From assembly GCA_014380825.1 (NCBI GenBank), contig JACMJD010000340.1, forward strand, positions 1-5,510: DNA of 5,510 nucleotides. Direction: 5' to 3'. The notes beneath the pieces were generated by a model. That model saw nothing but the letters and a program-made list of their open reading frames with translations. It did no database searches and was not told where the DNA came from. Made by a program: the position numbers and the translations under genes. The DNA comes from Phycisphaerae bacterium. Its GTDB lineage: Bacteria > Planctomycetota > Phycisphaerae > Tepidisphaerales > Tepidisphaeraceae. Positions 1-5,510 of this stretch are shown piece by piece (positions within the stretch are counted from its first letter, which is position 1; the number at the start of each line of letters is the position of its first letter).

Positions 1-2
1 AC

Positions 3-1253
3 GATCCGATCGAGGACAACCCGCGCCACTCTGGGCACGACTACCGCACGAATTGGGAAAGCACGCTCATCGCGTCGCTGCTTCAGCCTGAGGTGTGGCA
101 CTACGAGATCATGCCTTGGCCGCATCGGATTTTTGAGAAGAGTTATCCATCGACGCAGCCGGTGAAGAAGGACACGCCGCGCATTCCGATGCCGAAGGAA
201 TATGAGACGGAACTTCAGGCTGTCATCACCGCGATGGGTGACATGAAGCAGCCGCCGGAGAAAGTTCAGTGGCTGTCGAGCGGCACGCGCGACGTCGGCG
301 TGCTCGTGTCCGACACGATGATGTTCCAGCGCTTCGGCCCGGACAGCAGCGACGGCGAGCTCGGCTCTTTCTACGGATTAGCGCTGCCACTGCTGATGCG
401 CGGCATCCCGGTCGAAGCCGTGCAAATCGAGACGGCCGACCTCGCGCCATACAAAGTTCTGCTGCTGACTTACGAAGGCCAGAAACCGCCAAACCAAAAG
501 CTGCACGCGGCGCTGGCGAAGTGGGTGAACGATGGCGGCGCGCTCATCGTGATCGATGATGACAAGGATCCGTTCCACAAGGTGCGCGAGTGGTGGAACA
601 CGGGCGAATACAAGCTCGATACGCCGCGGCACGATCTATTCGACGTGCTGAAAGTCCCGCGCGACGCGACTGGCCTGACAAGAGTCGGCAAGGGTGCGGT
701 GGTGTACGCCGACAAGTCGCCCGCTGCGATCAGCCACGCGCGCGACGGCGGCGATCAAGTGCGAACGCTCACGAAATCAGCGATGAGCGCGATCGGCGTG
801 GAATGGAAAGAGGCCAACTCGCTCGTCCTCCGCCGCGGGCCGTACATCGTAGCGGGCGGACTGGATGATCCGAAAGCCGACGCCGCGCCGGTCGCGTTGC
901 GCGGACGATTTATTCCGTTGTTCGATGCGGCTCTGCCCGTCGTTTCCGAATACGTCGTGAAACCCGGGACGCGTGCCCTCCTTGTTGATCTGGATGCGAT
1001 GCCCGAAGTCGGCGTCGTCGCGGCCGCTTGTCGCGTCAGCGATACACACGTCTCTTCAGACAAAATCGAATTCACCACCGACGGCATCGACCAGACGAAC
1101 GGCCTGATCTGCATCAAGGTCCCGTCGGCGCCGAAATCGGTCACGATCGAGTCGAGTGCAGTTGCAAGCGATGCGTACGAATATCGCGACGGACTGCTGC
1201 GGATTCGACTCAACAATCAACCGGATGCGCGGCGCGTCACGATCAGTTGGTAA
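3..1253 (+). CDS. Hydrolase-like protein with GATase-like middle domain, 3' part (5' end outside window)
   Basis: The frame is open from the first complete codon at position 3 to TAA at 1251-1253, giving 416 visible residues. The GTG at 93 is not a credible start, because the codons before it read as ordinary protein (EDNPRHSGHDYRTNWES). The first ~60 residues, with the motif YEIMPWPHRIF, look like the end of a larger catalytic domain, perhaps a TIM barrel. Residues ~97-197 alternate hydrophobic strands and helices (VGVLVSDT, VLLLTYEG, GGALIVIDD) like the GATase-like middle domain of GH42-type hydrolases. They contain no cysteine, so this part is probably structural and not an amidotransferase. 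A GKGAVVY strand follows, and residues ~310-416 look like a C-terminal beta-sandwich. The substrate cannot be told, because the likely catalytic part lies outside the window. The link to carbohydrate breakdown is inferred from architecture and neighbours. The gene converges on the GH127-like gene and overlaps its 3' end by 11 bases. Confidence 0.8.
   Translation, partial: DPIEDNPRHSGHDYRTNWESTLIASLLQPEVWHYEIMPWPHRIFEKSYPSTQPVKKDTPRIPMPKEYETELQAVITAMGDMKQPPEKVQWLSSGTRDVGVLVSDTMMFQRFGPDSSDGELGSFYGLALPLLMRGIPVEAVQIETADLAPYKVLLLTYEGQKPPNQKLHAALAKWVNDGGALIVIDDDKDPFHKVREWWNTGEYKLDTPRHDLFDVLKVPRDATGLTRVGKGAVVYADKSPAAISHARDGGDQVRTLTKSAMSAIGVEWKEANSLVLRRGPYIVAGGLDDPKADAAPVALRGRFIPLFDAALPVVSEYVVKPGTRALLVDLDAMPEVGVVAAACRVSDTHVSSDKIEFTTDGIDQTNGLICIKVPSAPKSVTIESSAVASDAYEYRDGLLRIRLNNQPDARRVTISW
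1243..1253. other. Convergent 3' overlap of two genes
   Basis: The plus-strand gene ends with TAA at 1251-1253, and the minus-strand GH127-like gene ends with TGA at 1245-1243, so the two share 11 bases tail to tail. No room is left for a terminator between them. The only inverted repeats nearby are a 4-base stem with a 2-base loop (1249-1258) and a 5-base stem with a long loop (1233-1275), neither of which is convincing. Confidence 0.85.
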
Positions 1254-3693
1254 GTACCGGAAAGTAGCTCACGCGAAGCTTGGCCGAACCGAACGGAATC
1301 AGCTCCACCTGCTCGGTCGGCTGATCCGAAGTAACCGGACTTGTCGGCGGTTCATCGGCGTCATCGCTTTTGCCGGCTCGCGCTGATATCCCGACGTAAT
1401 AGCCTTCATAGCCATCGACTTTGTCGGTGATATTGTTCACGCGGAAGATCAGTCCGGCATCGCCACCCTCTTCGATGGTGATCGTCGCTTCGAAAGTGAA
1501 GTCGTCAAGCTCGTCCGCCGTGGTGAACAGCAGCTTGCTGTCCTTAGCTTTTTTCGCGGAGTACGAACCAAGCCTCGTCGGGAACGAGGTCCGAATCGAC
1601 CATTCGCCGCCGTGCGTGGTGGTCTCTATTGGCACCACGTTTCCATCCAACATCACGTTCTCAAATCGCGCGTTAGCATCGTACGCGCGCAACCCGATCG
1701 AGCCGGCCGCCAACGTTGCGTCTTCCTGATTGATCCGGGGATGTTCCATGTCGTCGACGAAGACGAGGATCCGATTGCCCTTCGTTTCCACGCGCAGCTT
1801 GTGCGGAACGCCCGGCTCGAGCGACGCGGACGCTGCGTCCTTCTCTTCCCAGCCGTTGTTCGCGCGACCCAGAACCACCTTGCCGTGCAGCGCGCGCGTG
1901 CCCCACATGGGCAACCGCTTGGCCGGCACTGTGAGGACGACCGGCGGCGCGCTGGTGTCGAACGGCACCGCTGAGACCGTGCCAATTTTCACGTTGACCT
2001 TCGGCGCCAGGCGGTCGATCTGCAGCGCGTAATTCCAAGGAGACTGCGCTAGCACCTCGAACTCATCGAACTGACCCGGATATTCGTGGGCGCGTCGCCA
2101 CTCTTCTTTGATTCTCAGCGCGAAAGCGAGCGGCCCGCGCTCGACGCCGACGGAGTTGTTGATCCACGTCGACGTGCGCACCTCCATCGGAAATTTCAGT
2201 TGGACGACGTCGCCGGATTTCCATTCGCGATCGATTCGATGAAACGTCGCTGGCTTCACGTCGGCAATAACTTGGCCGTTCACCGAGATCTGCGGCGATT
2301 TGCACCACACCGGTACGCGCAGTGCGAGCGGAAACGTGGCCGCACGTTGCGGATCAACCTTCAGCGAGATGGTTTCCGTGAACGGATAATCCGTCGTCTG
2401 CGTGATCTTGATCGGCACGTCCCCGGCAACCGTCGAGCTCACGTGATTCGGCCCATACGCGATCGCCGCGAGTCCGCCGTCGCTGGTCGCGGCCCACATG
2501 TGCTGCACGAATTTCGGCCAGCCCATGTGCCAGTTGTAGCAGCAGCACGCGAAGCCCGAATGCGGGCCGGGCACGTTGCCGTTCGCGTAGTCCTGGAGAA
2601 ATCCATGTCCGCCAAACGTGCAGGAGACCTGGTTGATGAGCTGGTAGTACGTGATCTGCCGCATCTGCGGGCTCGTGTGCGCGGGGAGCGAGTTGAACGC
2701 GACCTTTTCCATGTCGTCACCCAGCGCAGCGTCGCGAAGGATCGCGGCGGCGATGCCGTCTGAAACGATGCGCTCGGCGTCGGCGCACAGCTCGACTCCG
2801 TCGGTGCTCTTCAGTCCAGAGAGCATTTCCGTGCCGCTGAATTGCCCGTCGATGCGGCCATACTGTCGATTGAGATGCGCGATGCCTTTGGCGATCGCGT
2901 CGCGATCGACTTTGTCGTGCGTCAGTTGCCACGCCACCGCCGGCGTCTTCATCGCCTGCGTGACGTTGACGATGTGATGCGGATGGAATTCTTCGAATCG
3001 GCCGTAGAATTCGTTGTTCGTGAAGATCGACGACCACGGATACGCCTGCTCGTTCAGCAGCTTCGCCAGGTCGAGCAGCGACTTCTCGCCGGTGACGTTG
3101 TACGTCCAGAGCACGACATCGAGATTGTCACCCGCCCGAGCTTGGCCCCACTCGCGCAGCGGACGATTGGGCAATTCACTCAATTGATATTGGAAATACT
3201 TCGTGAGAAACGGAAGGACGCGATCGTCGGCGGTCGCTTCGTGGTAATCGCGCAGGTAGTTCAGCACGACCATCCGCGGCCACCAGTCATCATTGGTCGC
3301 CGGCCCGAACGAACCGTCAGCGCGTTGGCTTTTCAGGACCCAATCGATCCACTTTTGCGCGCGCTGCTTCAGTTCCTGATCGTCCAACGTATACGCCAGC
3401 GCGACCAGGCCCTTCACGTAGTACGGACTTTTCTCCCAACTCTCGCCATCTCCACCGAGCCATGCGGAATTCGGTGTCAGCGCGTCGTAGACTTTCTCGG
3501 CCGATCCGGTCAGTCCGGCTTTCTGCAATTCGAGCTGTCGCTTCAGCCAGCCTTCCGCTTTCACGCTGCCGATGGGGAGCCGGACGAATGGCGTCTGTTC
3601 CAACGGCTCGCGGTTCTTCACAACGCCGGCGAAGGCGGTGGCTTCAACGCACATCATGACGACCACGACGAGATGAAGGGCTACTTTTTCCAT
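1243..3693 (-). CDS. Secreted GH127-family (DUF1680) glycoside hydrolase, beta-L-arabinofuranosidase-like
   Basis: This 816-residue protein starts at ATG 3693-3691. Residues 1-22 form a Sec signal peptide (lysine at 3, hydrophobic run, likely cut after AFA), so it is exported. The open frame continues upstream to 4455, but that part is an Arg-rich shadow of the GH32 gene. Residues ~30-415 match the alpha/alpha-barrel catalytic domain of GH127. ELC (301-303) and the cysteine cluster 383-385 followed by YNWHMGWPKF correspond to the Glu-x-Cys and Cys-Cys zinc/nucleophile sites known from the Bifidobacterium enzyme HypBA1. E289 is a possible general acid, though the alignment there is uncertain. 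Residues ~416-600 are beta-sandwich. Residues ~602-775 are an inserted LamG-like domain, and the typical GH127 C-terminus resumes at SPVTSDQP...LIPFGSAKLRVSYFPV. The family removes beta-L-arabinofuranose, but this WHMGWPKF-type branch may have another substrate. The start overlaps the GH32 stop by 13 bases and lacks a clear Shine-Dalgarno, suggesting translational coupling. Confidence 0.9.
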   Translation of the reverse strand: MEKVALHLVVVVMMCVEATAFAGVVKNREPLEQTPFVRLPIGSVKAEGWLKRQLELQKAGLTGSAEKVYDALTPNSAWLGGDGESWEKSPYYVKGLVALAYTLDDQELKQRAQKWIDWVLKSQRADGSFGPATNDDWWPRMVVLNYLRDYHEATADDRVLPFLTKYFQYQLSELPNRPLREWGQARAGDNLDVVLWTYNVTGEKSLLDLAKLLNEQAYPWSSIFTNNEFYGRFEEFHPHHIVNVTQAMKTPAVAWQLTHDKVDRDAIAKGIAHLNRQYGRIDGQFSGTEMLSGLKSTDGVELCADAERIVSDGIAAAILRDAALGDDMEKVAFNSLPAHTSPQMRQITYYQLINQVSCTFGGHGFLQDYANGNVPGPHSGFACCCYNWHMGWPKFVQHMWAATSDGGLAAIAYGPNHVSSTVAGDVPIKITQTTDYPFTETISLKVDPQRAATFPLALRVPVWCKSPQISVNGQVIADVKPATFHRIDREWKSGDVVQLKFPMEVRTSTWINNSVGVERGPLAFALRIKEEWRRAHEYPGQFDEFEVLAQSPWNYALQIDRLAPKVNVKIGTVSAVPFDTSAPPVVLTVPAKRLPMWGTRALHGKVVLGRANNGWEEKDAASASLEPGVPHKLRVETKGNRILVFVDDMEHPRINQEDATLAAGSIGLRAYDANARFENVMLDGNVVPIETTTHGGEWSIRTSFPTRLGSYSAKKAKDSKLLFTTADELDDFTFEATITIEEGGDAGLIFRVNNITDKVDGYEGYYVGISARAGKSDDADEPPTSPVTSDQPTEQVELIPFGSAKLRVSYFPVLTN
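1369..1890 (-). other. Inserted, apparently circularly permuted LamG/concanavalin-like domain within the GH127-like protein
   Basis: Residues ~602-775 of the GH127-like protein interrupt the usual short stretch between AKRLPMWG and SPVTSDQP. In the known sugar-binding/DUF1080-like beta-sandwich type, the order is a W-G-Y start, an EA.I...GGDAGLIFRV strand pair, YEGYYVGI, then VVLGRANNGW, LRVE..GNRI.VFVDD and GLRAY...F.NV. Here VVLGRANNGW to FENVMLDG (606-684) comes first. After a linker (GNVVPIETTTHGG) come GEWSIRTSF to YYVGISARAGK (696-775). The halves are therefore swapped. Both new ends carry Gly-Lys (604-605 and 774-775), as if the domain were opened in that loop. The likely role is carbohydrate binding or shaping the active site. 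The domain type and the permutation rest on remembered family patterns, not on an alignment. Confidence 0.6.
3681..3693 (-). other. GH32/GH127 coding overlap
   Basis: The last 13 bases of GH32 (ending in TAG at 3683-3681) contain the ATG of the GH127-like gene (3693-3691) in another frame. The bases before the ATG (ACTGAAATCAGC) carry no good Shine-Dalgarno. Coupled translation of the two hydrolases is the likely consequence. Confidence 0.8.
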
Positions 3694-5024
3694 GCTGATT
3701 TCAGTGTGTAACCGTCGCAAGAGATCAACTGAGCGTCGCCGCCTTCCGCGAAGAACGAGGGCGGCTCGATCTTGGAATTGAGATCGGGAAGAAAACATCG
3801 CGAGAGCGATACCACGCCGTCGTTTGCGAATACTTCGATCGAAGTGCAATCGAGCAGGATCCGCAACGTGATTCGACCGCCGATCGGCGCGAGCAGCGCG
3901 CGGCTCGACCCGGTGCTGAGCGTCTTCTCCGCCACGTCGTACGCGACCGTTTCGCCGCGCACGCGCAGGCCGACTCGTTTGGCGTTGCCCGGTTCGATCA
4001 CCACGGTGAAATCGAGCAGATCGCTTGAGAGATCGCTCAGTGATTTCGCCGCGACATCGTGCAGCGATTCGATTTCCTTCACCGGCACCCGACGCAGTCG
4101 CAGCCCATCGGGCGCGCGGTGCAGCGTCAACGTTGTCGGAAAACTCAACTGCTGATTGAACGGCATCCCGGGATATTTTCCATCCCGCAGCCACGCGATC
4201 TGCACTCGCCGACCGTCCGGCATATTGCTGAACGTCTGCCCGGCGTAGAAGTCCCTGCAGTAGTCGCTCGCAATCGGCAATCGAAACCCATGCTCGGGAC
4301 TGAACTTCTTCCCGTCGAATTCGCCAGCGAGATATTGACCATTGGCGGCCATCCAAACCCAGGCGGTTTTGCCGGACTCGGCTTCGATCGGCATCTCGAA
4401 GAAGTCGGGGCACTCGTCGGTGCCGGGCACGGTGAAGGTTTGAAGTTGCGTCCAACTCTTCAGGTCCGGCGACGCAAACAGCGCAAAGTCAGCGCCATCG
4501 AGATACAGCGTCATGATCCAGCGCTTCATCGGCGCGTGCCAGATCACTTTCGGATCACGATTGCCCCCGCGGATGTGTTCGAGCACGGGATCGGAATGTT
4601 TGGTGAACGTCTTCGCGCCATCGACGCTGTACGCGATGCGCTGCGTGAACCGTTTTCCGGCGGCCGTGTAGATCAGCACGATCGGCTTGTGATCGCCCTG
4701 CTGAAAACCGGTCGTGTTCGATTCATCCACAACGGCGGAGCCGGACCAGACCTCGCCGGACTCATCCGGCAAGAGCGCGATGTCTCGCTCGGCCCAATGC
4801 ACCAAGTCTGTACTGGTCGCGTGGCCCCAACTCTTGTTTGCCGACTCAAGCCCGTGCGGGTTGTACTGAAAGAAAAGGTGATAAACGCCGTCGTAGAAAA
4901 CCAGGCCGTTCGGATCGTTGATCCAATTCTTCGCCGCGGTGAAGTGGAACTGCGGACGGAGAGGTTCGGCGTAAAGCGGATCGCTCACAAGGGCCAGCGC
5001 GAGGAGAAGGAGGCTCGGTGACAC
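3681..5024 (-). CDS. Secreted GH32 beta-fructosidase (levanase/inulinase/invertase type)
   Basis: This 447-residue exo-type enzyme of clan GH-J hydrolyses terminal beta-fructosyl bonds in fructans or sucrose. All three signature sites are present: WINDPNG at 34-40 with nucleophile D37, RDP at 156-158 with transition-state-stabilising D157, and EC at 204-205 with acid/base E204. Other family marks are FFQYNP (51-56), WGHATSTDLVHW (66-77), WSGSAV (93-98) and FYAGQTFSNM. The five-bladed propeller is followed by a C-terminal beta-sandwich with DCTSIEVFANDG (392-403). The start is GTG 5024-5022. An in-frame TGA seven codons upstream, which is the stop of the regulator, leaves no better choice. Residues 1-19 look like a signal peptide cut after LYA, but the N-region has no Lys or Arg, which is odd. 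No clear Shine-Dalgarno is visible. Fructan versus sucrose preference and exo versus endo action cannot be settled from motifs; length and lack of extra domains favour an exo-fructosidase. Confidence 0.95.
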   Translation of the reverse strand: MSPSLLLLALALVSDPLYAEPLRPQFHFTAAKNWINDPNGLVFYDGVYHLFFQYNPHGLESANKSWGHATSTDLVHWAERDIALLPDESGEVWSGSAVVDESNTTGFQQGDHKPIVLIYTAAGKRFTQRIAYSVDGAKTFTKHSDPVLEHIRGGNRDPKVIWHAPMKRWIMTLYLDGADFALFASPDLKSWTQLQTFTVPGTDECPDFFEMPIEAESGKTAWVWMAANGQYLAGEFDGKKFSPEHGFRLPIASDYCRDFYAGQTFSNMPDGRRVQIAWLRDGKYPGMPFNQQLSFPTTLTLHRAPDGLRLRRVPVKEIESLHDVAAKSLSDLSSDLLDFTVVIEPGNAKRVGLRVRGETVAYDVAEKTLSTGSSRALLAPIGGRITLRILLDCTSIEVFANDGVVSLSRCFLPDLNSKIEPPSFFAEGGDAQLISCDGYTLKSAWKK

Positions 5025-5042
5025 GGTTAAATCAAGGCTGGA
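5025..5042 (-). other. Regulator-GH32 intergenic gap
   Basis: Only 18 bases separate the regulator stop from the GTG start of GH32. On the coding strand it is AT-rich near the start (GATTTAACC) and holds no recognisable Shine-Dalgarno, promoter or hairpin. This fits co-transcription and re-initiation by ribosomes finishing the regulator, or a leaderless/SD-independent mode of initiation. Confidence 0.7.
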
Positions 5043-5510
5043 TCAGACCATGCTCTTTTCGAGCAGGCCAGCGGTGGATTCTCTGACAACCAGCTCAACG
5101 TCGATCAAGGTTGTTCCGCTCAGCGGAACCGCCGGGTTCGCCATCTGCGCGGTGAGTCGCTCGTAGCACGCCTGCGCGAACGGATCGGCCGGGAAGCGAA
5201 TCGTCGTCAGCGGCACCGACAGCAAACCGGCGAACGGCTCATCATCGAAGCCGGCGAGCAGCACGTCGCGACCGATCGTCTTTCCCATGGCAACCAACTG
5301 CCGGCTGATCAGCGCGGCGTAATGATCCATCTTGCAAAGAATCGCATCGATCTGGCCGGTGGACATCAGCGAACGGCAGAAGTCGGCGTCGAGATCATCC
5401 AGCGTGGCTGGCCGAATCAGCGCCGTATCGACGACGAGGCCGTTGTCTTCCACCGCTTCGCGATATCCCCGCAGACGCGCGCCGGCGGCGCTGGACACAT
5501 ACGGCGAACC
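5043..5510 (-). CDS. LacI-family transcriptional regulator, C-terminal sugar-binding part (5' end outside window)
   Basis: About 155 residues are visible. The frame is open to the window edge and reads GSPYVSSAAGARLRGYREA, the usual LacI-family FVGSP...R..GYR.A stretch, so the GTG at 5498 is internal. AILCKMDHYAALI is the sugar-binding-domain segment usually seen as C.(N/S)D..A, and GRDVLLAGFDDEPFAGLL and VPLTTIRFP are the classic later strands and hinge contacts. VVRESTAG near the end is the typical terminus. The DNA-binding HTH and first sugar lobe lie beyond 5510. It stops (TGA at 5045-5043) 18 bases before the GH32 start on the same strand and in the same frame, so it very probably shares a transcript with the two hydrolases and controls them in response to a released sugar. 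The ligand is unknown. Its operator is not in this window. Confidence 0.9.
   Translation of the reverse strand, partial: GSPYVSSAAGARLRGYREAVEDNGLVVDTALIRPATLDDLDADFCRSLMSTGQIDAILCKMDHYAALISRQLVAMGKTIGRDVLLAGFDDEPFAGLLSVPLTTIRFPADPFAQACYERLTAQMANPAVPLSGTTLIDVELVVRESTAGLLEKSMV

Noticed and set aside
755..1216. A 153-codon minus-strand open frame opposite the plus-strand gene, just downstream of the operon
   Set aside because: It is Ser/Arg/Thr-rich with no motifs and antisense to a well-structured protein, so it is not a further operon gene.
1233..1275. Possible bidirectional terminator hairpin at the convergent junction
   Set aside because: Only a 5-base stem with a loop of over 30 bases, no T-run on either side, and it lies within coding sequence.
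2086..2763. A 225-codon plus-strand open frame inside the GH127 region
   Set aside because: Arg/His-rich shadow composition, with no start signal or family motif.
3649..3693. Possible lipoprotein signal (VMMC) in the GH127-like leader
   Set aside because: The residues before the cysteine do not fit the lipobox (small residues at -1 and -3), and a standard AFA cleavage site follows, so an ordinary Sec signal is more likely.
2842..3711. A 289-codon plus-strand open frame opposite the GH127-like gene
   Set aside because: It is a shadow of the minus-strand coding sequence: Arg/Val/Asp-rich composition, no domain motifs, fully covered by a well-supported gene.
4059..5021. A 320-codon plus-strand open frame opposite GH32
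   Set aside because: It lies entirely antisense to GH32, which carries all catalytic motifs. Long antisense frames are common in GC-rich DNA, and no recognisable motif is present.

Overview
The window looks like part of a bacterial carbohydrate-degradation locus. It is GC-rich and holds two secreted glycoside hydrolases behind a LacI-type regulator, plus a third, hydrolase-like gene pointing towards them. The style of the proteins (an unusual GH127-like enzyme, a large hydrolase with a GATase-like middle domain, a LacI regulator joined to hydrolases) suggests a soil or plant-litter bacterium, perhaps Verrucomicrobiota, Planctomycetota or Acidobacteriota. No RNA gene or phylogenetic marker is present, so the phylum is a guess.

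Layout: positions 3-1253 (+) are the 3' part of a large hydrolase-like gene that begins before the window. On the minus strand, read from right to left, come the 3' part of a LacI-family regulator (5510-5043), a complete GH32 fructan/sucrose hydrolase (5024-3681) and a complete GH127-like enzyme (3693-1243). The three minus-strand genes are tightly packed (18 bases, then a 13-base overlap) and almost certainly form one operon. The GH127-like gene meets the plus-strand gene tail to tail with an 11-base overlap. No gene-free stretch exceeds 18 bases. I see no RNA genes, mobile elements, CRISPR arrays, riboswitches or convincing terminators. The operon promoter and operator must lie beyond the right edge.

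How the genes fit together (inference): the regulator senses a sugar released by the pathway and controls secretion of GH32, which trims beta-fructosyl units, and of the GH127-like enzyme, which belongs to a family known for beta-L-arabinofuranosidases. Together they would act on plant fructans and arabinose-containing glycans.

The most unusual feature is in the GH127-like protein. Its C-terminal part is interrupted by about 170 residues that read as a concanavalin/LamG-like domain whose two halves are in swapped order, that is, a circularly permuted inserted domain.
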